Below are positions 1 to 8,580 of a stretch of DNA of 64,000 nt, in pieces (positions within the stretch are counted from its first letter, which is position 1; every line of letters starts with the position of its first letter). A program made the position numbers and the translations under genes. This stretch comes from DASTSN01 sp035760665 (GTDB lineage Bacteria; Bacteroidota; Bacteroidia; Chitinophagales; Chitinophagaceae). The notes below the pieces were generated by a model. The model was not told the origin of the DNA. It worked only from the letters and a program-made list of their open reading frames with translations, and made no database searches. Location: the NCBI GenBank assembly GCA_035760665.1, contig DASTSN010000022.1, forward strand, positions 5,059 through 69,058. Reading direction: 5' to 3'.

Positions 1-1
1 A

Positions 2-388
2 GCTTTTAACTTTTACAAGTCAGTTTTCCAGACCGATTTCAAAGGTCCCATCAGCCGGTTTGGCGATATTCCCCCGCAACCCGGTATGCCGCCTCTTGCA
101 GAGGCCGACAAAAACTTAGTGATGCATGTAGAGCTTCCTATCACTGATCAGCATTCCCTCATGGGGACTGATGCACCGGAATCTTTGGGATTTAAAGTTA
201 ATGCAGGCAACAATGTACATATTGCCCTGGAAACAGATACCCGGGAAGAAGCAGCCAGGCTGTTCAACGCCTTATCAGCCGGAGGCAAAATAACCATGCC
301 CTTGCAGGATATGTTCTGGGGAGCCTACTATGGGAGCTGCACCGATCAGTATGGCATTCAATGGATGTTTAATTGTTATTCAAAATAA
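2..388 (+). CDS. VOC-family (PhnB/glyoxalase-fold) protein, 5' end missing
   Basis: The frame is open to the left edge, so the start lies outside the window. The visible 128 residues carry the PhnB-like pattern: an N-terminal strand-helix segment ending FYKSVF, a central HVELPI strand and a C-terminal MFWGAYYGSCTDQYGIQW segment. That last segment is the typical end of the 3-demethylubiquinone-methyltransferase-like/glyoxalase-fold group. Such proteins are small metal-binding dimers often linked to detoxification or antibiotic binding; the substrate cannot be read here. A second VOC gene starts 10 nt after the stop, so the two are probably co-transcribed. An internal ATG at 86 would drop the first strand and is unlikely to be the start. 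Confidence 0.85.
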   Translation, partial: AFNFYKSVFQTDFKGPISRFGDIPPQPGMPPLAEADKNLVMHVELPITDQHSLMGTDAPESLGFKVNAGNNVHIALETDTREEAARLFNALSAGGKITMPLQDMFWGAYYGSCTDQYGIQWMFNCYSK

Positions 389-398
389 TACTGCGCTT

Positions 399-1250
399 AT
401 GACACAGCCTTTATATCCCTGCTTATGGTTCAGGGGCAATGCGCGGGAAGCAGCTGCCTTTTACTGCAAGGTTTTCAACCGGTCTGCCATTACTTCCGAA
501 AACCCACAGGTGGTTATGTTCAGTCTTCACGGCGAACCCTTTATGGCGTTGAATGGCGGGTCACTTTTCACATTTAATCCGTCCGCATCCATCTTCGTGG
601 CCTGCGATACAGTGGATGAAATCAATGCTGTTTGGGAACAATTGGCCGACGGGGGAACGCCGCTGATGCCGATTAACCAATATCCCTGGAGCGAACGCTT
701 TGGCTGGATCACGGATCGATACGGACTCAGCTGGCAACTGATGGTGACCAAAAGAGAACCAGGGGAGCAAAAGTTTTCTCCGTTGCTTATGTTTGTTGGC
801 CCGCAAAATGGCCATGCCGAAAAGGCGATCAGGTTTTATACAACTGTATTTAACAACTCATCGGTGAAAAACATTGCCCGTTACGAAACGGGCGAAGGCG
901 ATGTGGCAGGGCATATAAAACATGCACGATTCTGCATCAATACCTACGAAATGAGAGTGATGGAAAGTTCCGGCCCGCATGCATTTGCCTTTAACGAATC
1001 TTTTTCGATGGTAGTCACCTGCGAGACACAGGATGAAATTGATGATTACTGGAGCAGGTTAACGGCTGATGGCGGCCAGGAGAGCCAGTGCGGCTGGCTG
1101 AAAGATCAATTTGGCGTGAGCTGGCAAATTGTGCCGTCCATCTTGGGTTCGTTAATGAACGATCCCGAAAAAGCACCAAAAGTGATGCAGGCCTTTCTGA
1201 AAATGAAAAAATTTGATATTGCTGCCTTACAAGCGGCGGCAACCAACTGA
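399..1250 (+). CDS. Tandem-domain VOC-family (PhnB-like) protein
   Basis: This 283-residue protein has two glyoxalase-fold repeats. The first runs to about residue 138 (YPCLWFRGNAREAAAFY, ending WITDRYGLSWQLMV). The second runs to about residue 245 (LLMFVGPQNGHAEKAIRFY, ending WLKDQFGVSWQIVPS). The duplication gives in one chain what single-domain VOC proteins build as dimers. The reading frame opens further upstream at 330, but that stretch overlaps the preceding gene, so the ATG at 399 is preferred. The C-terminal tail (PEKAPKVMQAFLKMKKFDI) is typical of 3-demethylubiquinone-9 3-methyltransferase-like VOC proteins. No methyltransferase motif is visible, so that database name would mislead. 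Confidence 0.88.
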   Translation: MTQPLYPCLWFRGNAREAAAFYCKVFNRSAITSENPQVVMFSLHGEPFMALNGGSLFTFNPSASIFVACDTVDEINAVWEQLADGGTPLMPINQYPWSERFGWITDRYGLSWQLMVTKREPGEQKFSPLLMFVGPQNGHAEKAIRFYTTVFNNSSVKNIARYETGEGDVAGHIKHARFCINTYEMRVMESSGPHAFAFNESFSMVVTCETQDEIDDYWSRLTADGGQESQCGWLKDQFGVSWQIVPSILGSLMNDPEKAPKVMQAFLKMKKFDIAALQAAATN

Positions 1251-1274
1251 TTTACCAAAACCAACCAATCCACT

Positions 1275-1652
1275 ATGACGACAAAAACAACCAACATTCT
1301 TTATTGGGTATTTACCATCCTCTTTGCCGGGCTGATGGTATTCACGGCCATTGGCGGCATTGGACCCAGCCAGCCTTCTATTGACATGATCCATACCGGC
1401 ATGGGCTACCCGGTCTATTTTATCCAGTTTATCAGCTGGGCCAAAATCCTTGGCGCCATCGTTTTACTGGTACCCGGTTTCAGGATCATCAAAGAATGGG
1501 CTTACGCCGGATTGTTTTTTGACCTGGTGGGGGCCAGCTACTCCATGTTCAAAACCGCCCCGTCTTTTGACCCCGGGATGCTCGGCATGCTGATCTGGTT
1601 TGCAGCCGGCATTTTATCCTATGCTTTTTGGAAAAAGCTACAAAAACCCTGA
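1275..1652 (+). CDS. DoxX-like four-helix membrane protein
   Basis: This 125-residue protein has about four hydrophobic segments: roughly 8-28, 47-65, 73-92 and 98-118. The layout and the motif PVYFIQFISWAKILGAIVLL match the DoxX/DoxX-like family of small inner-membrane proteins, whose biochemical role is mostly unknown. It starts 24 nt after the VOC gene and ends 6 nt before the DHFR-like pseudogene. It therefore seems to belong to the same transcript as the VOC genes. VOC, DoxX-like and RibD_C-like genes tend to occur together in Bacteroidota accessory loci, which I know only as a general pattern. Confidence 0.82.
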   Translation: MTTKTTNILYWVFTILFAGLMVFTAIGGIGPSQPSIDMIHTGMGYPVYFIQFISWAKILGAIVLLVPGFRIIKEWAYAGLFFDLVGASYSMFKTAPSFDPGMLGMLIWFAAGILSYAFWKKLQKP

Positions 1653-1658
1653 GCCGTT

Positions 1659-2132
1659 ATGGAGAAACTGCTGCTATCAGCGCACCTGTCACTGGCCGGG
1701 TTTGTTGCCGGTCCCGGCGGCGAAATAGACTGGATCAAACTGGATGAGGAGTTGTTTGATTACGTGGGCCGGCTGACGGATCATGCCGGAACTGCTTTGT
1801 ACGGGAGAAAAACATTTGAAATCTTGGAGGCGTATTGGCCTGCAGCCGGCAGTAACCCCATGCCTCTAAACATGACCAGGAACATGCTGCCTGGTACAAT
1901 ACAGTTCAAAAATATGTTTTGTCCCACACCATTCAGGGACAAGCCGGGGACCGGGTAACATTTATCCGGGACGAGCCGGCAACTGTTATTCAAACGACCA
2001 GGGAAAATTCCCCCAAAAAATATTTTGGTTTTGGTAAGCCCTTCTGTTTTGCAATATTTATGAAGCAAACAACTGGTGGATGAAATGATCCTCTTTGTTA
2101 ACCCGGTTTTGCCGGGCAGCGGTATTTCTTAA
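1659..2132 (+). pseudogene. Decayed RibD_C / dihydrofolate-reductase-like protein
   Basis: The intact first frame gives 99 residues that begin like a normal DHFR/RibD_C-family protein (LSLAGFVAGPGGEIDW, then TALYGRKTFEILEAYWP) but stop at 1956-1958. The homology continues in other frames. From about 1922 the +2-shifted frame reads QGQAGDRVTFIRDEPATVI and then a KKYFGFGKP segment. From 2043 the original frame resumes with SVLQYL, a TGA stop at 2061-2063, then QLVDEMILFVNPVLPGSGI to a TAA at 2130. The last segment is the diagnostic C-terminal strand block of the family. At least two frameshifts and one internal stop separate the pieces. The product could only be a truncated fragment. Sequencing error is possible but would need several independent mistakes. 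Confidence 0.8.
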
Positions 2133-2284
2133 TACAGAAGCACCGGAGAAAGGCAATCATTTACACGGGCGTTCTCCCGGTCATTTGTTAATAACCAGGT
2201 TGTATGTTTGCACTACGTCAAATAATTTAATTTACCAGGCCGGCAGCGTTTGCGAAAACGCCGGTTCTCTTTACAAATCGGGTT

Positions 2285-3259
2285 ATGAAAAATATTGCCA
2301 TCCTTGTTCCCGAAACGGCCGTTGTGGAAGCTGTTGCTGACCCACGCTACCTGTTCACCGTGATCAATGATTTTTTGACATCCCGGGGGCAACCTCCTGG
2401 CTTTCATGTGCAGCTGGTGGGGTTAACAAAAGAAGTGAAACTGAACGATGGCCTTTTCACCATCTGCGCAGATGCCACTCTCGGGGAGGCCTGTGCGCCG
2501 GACCTGATTATCATACCCGCCATTAGCGGCGACCTGAACCGGGCAATCCGGTTAAACAGGAAGTTTCTGCCCTGGATTGTTGAACACTATAAACAGGGAT
2601 CGGAAGTGGCCAGCTTGTGCATCGGGGCATTTTTGCTTGCCGCAACCGGTTTGCTGGATGGGAAAAACTGCAGTACGCATTGGCTGTTTGCCAATGAGTT
2701 CAGGGCAATGTTCCCGGCAGTTCATTTATCTGACGGCAAAATTGTTACTGAGCAAAATGGCTTGTACAGCAGTGGCGGGGCGAATTCGTACTGGAATTTA
2801 TTGCTTCACCTGGTCGAAAAATACACGAACCGGGAACTGGCGATCCTGGCTGCCAAGTATTTTGTGCTGGATATTGACCGGAATAACCAGTCTTCCTTCA
2901 GCATCTTTAAAGGACAAAAAATTCATGCCGACGAAGCGATCAAAAACATCCAGGAATTTATTGAAAAGCATTTCATGGAAAAACTGACCGTCGAAGCGCT
3001 GGCGGAAAAGTTTTCCATGGGCAGAAGAACGTTTGAACGCCGGTTTAGAAAAGCAACCAATAACTCAGTTGCTGAATATATCCAGCGCATAAAAATGGAG
3101 GCTGCCAAGAAACAACTCGAACAGGGCCGTAAAACCATCCAGGAAATCATGTACGAAGTAGGCTATACCGATAGCAAAGCCTTTCGTGACATGTTTAAAA
3201 AAATTACAGGTTTGACACCGCTGGCTTACAGGAATAAATACACAAAAACACTGGTATGA
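2285..3259 (+). CDS. GlxA-type AraC-family transcriptional regulator (DJ-1/PfpI domain + HTH)
   Basis: This is a 324-residue regulator. Residues about 1-195 form a class-I glutamine-amidotransferase-like (DJ-1/PfpI) domain, with the nucleophile-elbow cysteine in SLCIGAFLLA near residue 112. Residues about 220-320 form the AraC double helix-turn-helix (LTVEALAEKFSMGRRTFERRF and ending ITGLTPLAYRNKY). Family members respond to small molecules and usually activate neighbouring genes. The protein is convergent with nothing and lies just downstream of the VOC-DoxX-DHFR-like genes, so it is a candidate regulator of that locus. A TATGTTTGC sequence at 2203-2211 resembles the Bacteroidota -7 box, which suggests its own promoter within the pseudogene tail. 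Confidence 0.9.
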   Translation: MKNIAILVPETAVVEAVADPRYLFTVINDFLTSRGQPPGFHVQLVGLTKEVKLNDGLFTICADATLGEACAPDLIIIPAISGDLNRAIRLNRKFLPWIVEHYKQGSEVASLCIGAFLLAATGLLDGKNCSTHWLFANEFRAMFPAVHLSDGKIVTEQNGLYSSGGANSYWNLLLHLVEKYTNRELAILAAKYFVLDIDRNNQSSFSIFKGQKIHADEAIKNIQEFIEKHFMEKLTVEALAEKFSMGRRTFERRFRKATNNSVAEYIQRIKMEAAKKQLEQGRKTIQEIMYEVGYTDSKAFRDMFKKITGLTPLAYRNKYTKTLV

Positions 3260-3396
3260 ATCAGCGGCGCCCTGCTATTGATATTGCAGTGTTTCATTTT
3301 CTGAAAGCTGCAATGAAGCCGCGTACACAGTAATGCGTATGCGTCATTGTATTGCCATACATTTTGTAATTTAAGCATCTTTATTCCTTCACTAAT

Positions 3397-3786
3397 ATGC
3401 ACCTCAGGCATTTTTTATTATGGCTGCCAATGATAGTACTTGCATTTGTTAATGCATCATTACGAGAATTGGTATTGATAAAGCAGTTCAGTGAAGTTCG
3501 GGCGCACCAGTTATCAACGGTTTCATTAATGATCCTCTGCGCCGTTTATTCGTGGTTTATTTTTCCTTTGCTAAAAATTAAAACGATCAACCAATCGCTT
3601 TTGATCGGATTTGCCTGGGTACTTTTAACAGTCGCTTTTGAATTCACCTTAGGCCGCCTCACCAATAAATCCTGGAGCTATCTTTTGCGTGACTACAATC
3701 TTTTTGCCGGTCGCATCTGGCTGCTTTTTCTTATTTGTCTTTTTCTTTTTCCCGGCCTATTTTTTGTCGTAAGAAACAGGCATTAA
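3397..3786 (+). CDS. Small four-helix membrane protein, function unknown
   Basis: This 129-residue hydrophobic protein has four predicted membrane segments: about 5-24, 43-61, 68-86 and 107-125. A conserved-looking loop reads SWSYLLRDYNLFAGRIW between the third and fourth helices. I have seen similar small proteins with a DYN-x-x-x-GR-x-W loop in many bacteria, but I know of no assigned function. The ATG at 3397 gives a plausible first helix and no earlier in-frame start is better. It is isolated: 137 nt follow the AraC gene and a long gap follows it. Confidence 0.7.
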   Translation: MHLRHFLLWLPMIVLAFVNASLRELVLIKQFSEVRAHQLSTVSLMILCAVYSWFIFPLLKIKTINQSLLIGFAWVLLTVAFEFTLGRLTNKSWSYLLRDYNLFAGRIWLLFLICLFLFPGLFFVVRNRH

Positions 3787-4013
3787 CTACGGTCCGTTGT
3801 TCCGGAAGCGGCGTAATCGTTTTAAGCGTTTCTTTTAGTTTTATCTCCAGAGCCATTCATTGGTCGTGAGCTTTTTACTTATTCATTTCTACACTCCATC
3901 CCCTGCAGGGCTAAGGTTGAGGGTTGTCTGAATAAGAACATCAGTTTTCATTTAATATCTGTACCAAGGTGTTTCCCCACTCATATGCTTGCGCGGGATC
4001 GTTGGCGGCAAAA

Positions 4014-4039
4014 GAAATCCCCCGGCAAAAGACGGGGGA
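4014..4039 (-). terminator. Possible minus-strand terminator hairpin
   Basis: TCCCCC at 4018-4023 pairs with GGGGGA at 4034-4039 around a 10-nt loop. On the minus strand the hairpin is followed by TTTCTTTT, which is T-rich but interrupted. It lies about 165 nt beyond the clear rseP terminator, so it may serve an unannotated minus-strand transcript or act as a back-up site. Confidence 0.35.
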
Positions 4040-4201
4040 GTCACCAAAACTAACTGCTTGCCTAAGAGAGAGATTGCTTAGCTATATCAGTAATTTCTTT
4101 TGTACTGTAAAGTTGTGTAAAATCAGTTTCGGGGTCAACCGGTTTTCGGCCAAACAGCCAAAAGAACGTGCAGCGTGGGTAAAACCTTGTTTGAACTGCA
4201 T

Positions 4202-4228
4202 AAAAAATCCCGGCAGAGTTGCCAGGAT
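4202..4228 (-). terminator. Rho-independent terminator of the dxr-rseP transcript
   Basis: On the minus strand, ATCCTGGCA pairs with TGCCGGGAT (one C/A mismatch) around ACTC, followed directly by TTTTTT. It begins 25 nt after the rseP stop codon. Confidence 0.8.
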
Positions 4229-4252
4229 TGTAAATTCATTTTACTGATTTAC

Positions 4253-5608
4253 TTATTTAAAGATGCGCCAGATATCCAGCCCGAGTGCATAGGCCATGAG
4301 GCCCAGCAGCAAGACCATTCCGGCCATTTGCGCATATTCAATAAATTTATCACTGGGTTTGCGGCCGGTAATCATTTCTACGAGTGTAAACAGGGCATGA
4401 CCACCATCCAGGGCCGGGATGGGCAATACATTCATAAAAGCAAGAATGATGGAGAATACTGCTGTAAGCGTCCAGAAGCTATGCCAGTCCCACACACCCG
4501 GAAAAATGTTACCAATGCTGATTACGCTGCCCAGGGAATCATTCGGGTTGGCCTTGCCGTTGAATAATTGCTTGATGCCGGTAATATAGCGGCCAAGTGT
4601 TTGCCAGCACATGTTAAACCCGGCAGGAATGGATTGTAAAAAGCTGTAGTCTTTGGTTTCCACGCTAAACCCCATTTTCCGTAAATTTCCTTCTGACAGT
4701 ACACCTATTTTCCCATCGCTGTTCAGCGCCACCGGGATGGTTAACGTATCATGCTGGTTGCGGATAACGGTTAGTGCAATGGTTTTGCCGGCTTTGCCTT
4801 TCACGGCTTCCTGGAAATCGTTGTAGTATGGTGTAGCAACAGAATCGACTGCGATTACCCGGTCTTCTTTTTTCATTCCGGCTTTTTCGGCATTGGAGGG
4901 TTTGGAAAAATCGTTCACGATAAACGGTACCCTTATGCGCACAAAATGGTCGCCTTTGGCTTTATTCAGCGATTTAATAAAATCATCACTGATGGGCAGT
5001 TCCTGTTCCTGTCCGTTACGGCTGATGGTGATGGATTTGGCATCGCCCAAAATCACATCCATTGGAATTTTGATGGCATTTTTTATTTCCTGGTTGCCTA
5101 CTTTCAGCACCAGGTCGCCATCTTGCAGGCCGATTTGTTTTCCCAGGCTGTCGGCCACAATACCATATTTCAAATTTTTTGCCGGCAGGTATTCTTCTCC
5201 ATACACCCACATAATCATGATGAAAATGATGATTGCCAGCAACACGTTCACCGTGACGCCGCCCAGCATAATAATCAGGCGTTGCCAGGCTGGTTTGCTC
5301 CTGAACTCCCAGGGCTCCGGGGGCAACTTCAGTTGTTCTTTATCCATGCTTTCGTCAATCATCCCGGATATTTTCACATATCCGCCAAAAGGAATCCAGC
5401 CCAGGCCGTATTCTGTTTCGCCCACTTTCTTTTTAAAGAGCGAAAACCAGGGATTGAAAAAGAGGTAAAATTTCTCCACGCGGCATTTGAACCATCGGGC
5501 CGGTAAAAAATGGCCCATTTCGTGAAGGATTACAAGAATTGAAAATGATAAAATGAATTGTCCCGTCTTAACAGCTACGGCACTCCAGTCAATGGCTAAT
5601 AAGATCAT
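4253..5608 (-). CDS. rseP: RIP metalloprotease RseP (site-2 protease)
   Basis: This 451-residue inner-membrane zinc protease cleaves transmembrane segments, classically an anti-sigma factor after a first periplasmic cut. The zinc motif HEMGH is at residues 29-33 in the first membrane helix. The third-ligand motif NVLPIPALDGGH has its Asp near residue 401, and a PDZ-like region lies between (about 130-330, with a second PDZ-like copy around NAEKAGMKKEDRVIAVDS). Length matches the family. The ATG at 5608 puts the catalytic helix at the very N-terminus, as expected. It lies 67 nt downstream of dxr on the same strand, an order common in bacteria, and ends at a clear terminator. Its anti-sigma target is not in the window. 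Confidence 0.95.
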   Translation of the reverse strand: MILLAIDWSAVAVKTGQFILSFSILVILHEMGHFLPARWFKCRVEKFYLFFNPWFSLFKKKVGETEYGLGWIPFGGYVKISGMIDESMDKEQLKLPPEPWEFRSKPAWQRLIIMLGGVTVNVLLAIIIFIMIMWVYGEEYLPAKNLKYGIVADSLGKQIGLQDGDLVLKVGNQEIKNAIKIPMDVILGDAKSITISRNGQEQELPISDDFIKSLNKAKGDHFVRIRVPFIVNDFSKPSNAEKAGMKKEDRVIAVDSVATPYYNDFQEAVKGKAGKTIALTVIRNQHDTLTIPVALNSDGKIGVLSEGNLRKMGFSVETKDYSFLQSIPAGFNMCWQTLGRYITGIKQLFNGKANPNDSLGSVISIGNIFPGVWDWHSFWTLTAVFSIILAFMNVLPIPALDGGHALFTLVEMITGRKPSDKFIEYAQMAGMVLLLGLMAYALGLDIWRIFK

Positions 5609-5675
5609 AATTACGTGTTCAATAAACGCTCAATATCTGTATTTTGCTGGTAACAGAGAAGCGAAAATGGAAAAT

Positions 5676-6884
5676 TTACAGTTTTATTATATCGGCGGCA
5701 AAATTACGGGCCTCGGCATCGCTATCAAAATATTCCCCAAGCGTAGGTTCAGCAATGAAGGCTACCTTTTGCATTGTTTTTTCAATCACATCGGTCATTT
5801 CTAAAAAGCCAATCCGGTTGCGAAGAAAAGCGTACACGGCAATTTCGTTTGCTGCATTCATAATGCAGGGCAGGTTACCGCCTTTTTCGAGGGCATCCAT
5901 AGCTAGTGCCAGGTTGCGGAAGGTTTTGGTATCCGGTTCTTCAAAGGTCAGCGTGTTGAACCTTCGGAAATCAAAGCGGGGAAAATCATTTTTCACACGC
6001 CTGGGAAAAGCCAGCGCATACTGTATGGGCAGGCGCATATCGGGCATGCCCATCTGTGCTTTAATGCTGCCGTCTTCAAACTGCACCATACTGTGAATGA
6101 CGCTTTGCGGATGAATGACCACCTGTATCTGCTCGGGCGAAAGATTGAATAAAAATTTAGCTTCAATCATTTCAAGGCCTTTATTCATGAGTGTGGCGGA
6201 ATCAATGCTGATCTTGGCGCCCATCCGCCAGTTGGGATGCTGCAGCGCATGCTCCCGCTTTACATTCACGAGGTAATTGGGCTTCCGGCCCAGGAAGGGG
6301 CCGCCTGAAGCAGTGAGAATAATTTTTTCGATGCGGTTTCTTGTTTCACCAATGAGGCATTGAAAAATGGCAGAATGTTCCGAGTCCACCGGAATCACCG
6401 GTACGCGGTTTTCTACTGCTTTGCGCATAACAATATCACCTGCCACCACCAGGGTTTCCTTGTTGGCCAGCGCTACAGGTTTGCCGGTTTCGATGGCTTT
6501 AATCGTTGGCTTCAGCCCGGCAAACCCTACAATGGCGGCCAGCATCAGGTCGTAACAGTCCATTCCCGCCACTTCTTCCAGGGCTTTTTCCCCGGCAAAT
6601 ACTTTTACATCTGTAGCGGCCAGTGCTTCTTTAACTTTTTTATATTTCGCTTCATCGCCGATGACGACGATATGCGGATTGTACTGCAGCGCCTGCTCTA
6701 CAAGCAGTTCATCGTTGGAAAACGCCGTTAAGATTTCCACCGATAACGTATTGGAATTGGCGGCAATTACCTCCAGCGCCTGCTGCCCGATAGAACCGGT
6801 GGAACCAAAAATAGCAATACGTTTGGCGCCACTGGTGGCTGCCGCTGTTTTTTTAGCCTGTTGTGTCTGATGTTTTTCAGCCAT
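5676..6884 (-). CDS. dxr: 1-deoxy-D-xylulose 5-phosphate reductoisomerase
   Basis: This enzyme makes 2-C-methyl-D-erythritol 4-phosphate, the committed step of the MEP isoprenoid pathway, using NADPH. The 402-residue protein shows the NADPH motif GSTGSIGQQALEV near the N-terminus, then NKETLVVAGD, the metal/substrate loop PVDSEHSAIFQ, SGGPF, and the substrate-closing SIDSATLMNKGLEMIEA. The frame extends upstream to 6986, but that would overlap the 3' end of the GH3 gene and add 34 residues of low-complexity sequence. The ATG at 6884 is therefore chosen. A short Gln/Lys/Ala-rich leader precedes the Rossmann strand. It is followed by rseP. Confidence 0.95.
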   Translation of the reverse strand: MAEKHQTQQAKKTAAATSGAKRIAIFGSTGSIGQQALEVIAANSNTLSVEILTAFSNDELLVEQALQYNPHIVVIGDEAKYKKVKEALAATDVKVFAGEKALEEVAGMDCYDLMLAAIVGFAGLKPTIKAIETGKPVALANKETLVVAGDIVMRKAVENRVPVIPVDSEHSAIFQCLIGETRNRIEKIILTASGGPFLGRKPNYLVNVKREHALQHPNWRMGAKISIDSATLMNKGLEMIEAKFLFNLSPEQIQVVIHPQSVIHSMVQFEDGSIKAQMGMPDMRLPIQYALAFPRRVKNDFPRFDFRRFNTLTFEEPDTKTFRNLALAMDALEKGGNLPCIMNAANEIAVYAFLRNRIGFLEMTDVIEKTMQKVAFIAEPTLGEYFDSDAEARNFAADIIKL

Positions 6885-6939
6885 GAAATACCAGGGTTTT
6901 CTTTCCCTTACCGGAAAAGATGAACAAACGGGTTTGTTG

Positions 6940-8436
6940 TTAGTTTTCTGCCCACCGAACGAGTTCATCAGCAATTTTCCGGTCATTGCTCAGCCGGGGG
7001 ACTTTGTTTTGTCCGCCCAATTTACCAATAGATTTCATGTAATCAATGAATCCGTTTTTACGAATGGGCGTAATTTTCAGGGATTGCAAAATATTTCCCT
7101 CGATCAGATCGGCATAATACAGGTTTTTTTGCATCAGGGTCTCTTCCAGTTTCCGGGAAAAAGCGGGCAGGTTGGAGGGCAGGTTTTCAAACTCGATAAA
7201 CCATTCGTGGTAAGATTTGCCCTGGCCATCGCTTACAAAAGGCGCCACGGTAAACTCGGTAATGTGTACGTTTTCTTCATTGGCCACTTTCATCAGGCTG
7301 TATTCCACTTCTTCGCCAATGACATGCTCGCCGAAAGCAGAAATGAAATGCTTGATGCGGCCCGTCACCAGCAGCCTGTATGGATTGGTGGAAACAAATT
7401 TTACGGTATCGCCAATGTTGTAGCCCCATAAACCTGCGTTGCTGTTAATAACCAGGGCATAGTTTTCGCCCACTTTCACATCTTTTAGTGACAGCCTTGT
7501 AGGATGTTCGGAGAATATTTCGCCTGCCGGTATAAATTCAAAGAAAATACCACTGTTGGTATTTAAGAGCAGCCCTTCCGCATCCTGTGAGTCCTGGAAG
7601 GCAAAGAAGCCTTCGGAAGCAGGAAACGTTTCCAACGTATCGATTTTACGACCGATACTATTCAGCAGTTTTGCCCTGTAGGGTTCAAAATTTACTCCTC
7701 CATACACCAGCAATGAAAAGCCCGGGAATATTTCGCCAACCGGCTTCCCTGCTTTTTCCACCAATTTGTCGAAATACATCTGTACCCAGGGCGGGATGCC
7801 GCTGATCAGTGTCATATCCTGGCCGCTGGTCTCATCAATAATTTTGCCCAGTTTGGTTTCCCAGTCTTCGATACAGTTCGTTTCGTAAGAGGGTAACTGG
7901 TTAGTACGGAGGTACCGCGGAATATGATGGTTAACGATGCCGCTGAGCCTGCCGGTGGGAATGCCCCCGACCCTTTCCAGTTCCGGGGAGCCGGAAAGGA
8001 AAATCATTTTTCCGTTGGCAAAGTTGCTGTTGCCTGTTTCGGCCATGTAGCAGAGCAGGGCATTGCGGGCCGTGTTAATATGGTTGGGAATCGAATCTTT
8101 GGTAATGGGTATATATTTCACACCGCTGGTGGTACCAGAGGTTTTGGCAAAATAAATCGGTTTGCCTTTCCATAATATATTATGCTTCCCTTCCTTTATC
8201 TTTTCGATATAGGGCTTTAACTGCTCATAATCTCTTACGGGGACAGATTGGATAAATTCCTGGTAGGTGTTTACCTGGTCCAGTTTCATGTCCTTGCCGA
8301 TCTGGGTATTACGGCCAACTTTCAGCAAATTTTTAAAAATGGCTTCCTGGTCGTCCACAGCGGTAGCCATGCCTTTTCGAATGGTTTTGTGCACAAAAGA
8401 AGCAAAGGGCTTGGCTAAGAAAGACTTGATTTTCAT
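6940..8436 (-). CDS. GH3-family acyl-adenylating protein
   Basis: This 498-residue protein matches the GH3 family, which belongs to the adenylate-forming superfamily; plant members conjugate amino acids to jasmonate or auxin. Seen here: an ATP-binding motif FAKTSGTTSGVKYIPI (about residues 98-113), LLVYGGVNFEPYR, ETFPASEGFFAFQD, and a C-terminal RLLVTGRIKHFISAFGEH block typical of the ANL hinge. Bacterial GH3 proteins are common in Bacteroidota, but their substrate is not established. Its stop lies 55 nt before the dxr start on the same strand, so the three minus-strand genes may form one transcript. The ATG at 8436 fits the basic N-terminus MKIKSFLAKPF. Confidence 0.9.
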   Translation of the reverse strand: MKIKSFLAKPFASFVHKTIRKGMATAVDDQEAIFKNLLKVGRNTQIGKDMKLDQVNTYQEFIQSVPVRDYEQLKPYIEKIKEGKHNILWKGKPIYFAKTSGTTSGVKYIPITKDSIPNHINTARNALLCYMAETGNSNFANGKMIFLSGSPELERVGGIPTGRLSGIVNHHIPRYLRTNQLPSYETNCIEDWETKLGKIIDETSGQDMTLISGIPPWVQMYFDKLVEKAGKPVGEIFPGFSLLVYGGVNFEPYRAKLLNSIGRKIDTLETFPASEGFFAFQDSQDAEGLLLNTNSGIFFEFIPAGEIFSEHPTRLSLKDVKVGENYALVINSNAGLWGYNIGDTVKFVSTNPYRLLVTGRIKHFISAFGEHVIGEEVEYSLMKVANEENVHITEFTVAPFVSDGQGKSYHEWFIEFENLPSNLPAFSRKLEETLMQKNLYYADLIEGNILQSLKITPIRKNGFIDYMKSIGKLGGQNKVPRLSNDRKIADELVRWAEN

Positions 8437-8530
8437 ACAATAAAAACGATCGGGGCCAAAAATGCTTACAAATATAAAGGATAGCCCGGCAACCGCTGTA
8501 CTTTTGCTGCTATAAAACTTTGATTTCCTG

Positions 8531-8561
8531 TTTGTGAGTTAGAAAAAACCCCTTACCTTTG
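8531..8561 (+). promoter_or_regulatory. Bacteroidota-type promoter of rplU-rpmA
   Basis: TTTG at 8531-8534, a 19-nt spacer and TACCTTTG at 8554-8561 match the -33/-7 consensus (TTTG, TAnnTTTG) of the Bacteroidota primary sigma factor exactly. Transcription should start near 8567, giving a leader of roughly 13 nt before the ATG at 8581. Confidence 0.85.
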
Positions 8562-8580
8562 CCTCCCTAATTTTTAGCCC

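Larger units (their letters stand above)
3787..4252. other. 466-bp gap between convergent genes
   Basis: No convincing protein-coding frame is present. Short open frames here (3969-4247 and 4175-4567) have no recognisable motif, and the second runs antisense into rseP. Two hairpins are visible. One at 4202-4228 is the rseP terminator. The other at 4014-4039 pairs TCCCCC with GGGGGA and, read on the minus strand, is followed by a T-rich TTTCTTTT tract, so it may be a second minus-strand terminator. The sequence between them could hold a small RNA, but I see no clear promoter for it. Confidence 0.5.

Noticed and set aside
2577..2987. Second + frame inside the AraC gene
   Set aside because: It is an out-of-frame overlap of a clear regulator gene and has no recognisable domain.
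4175..4567. Open frame of 130 codons on the + strand
   Set aside because: It crosses the rseP terminator and runs antisense into rseP; no motif or promoter supports it.
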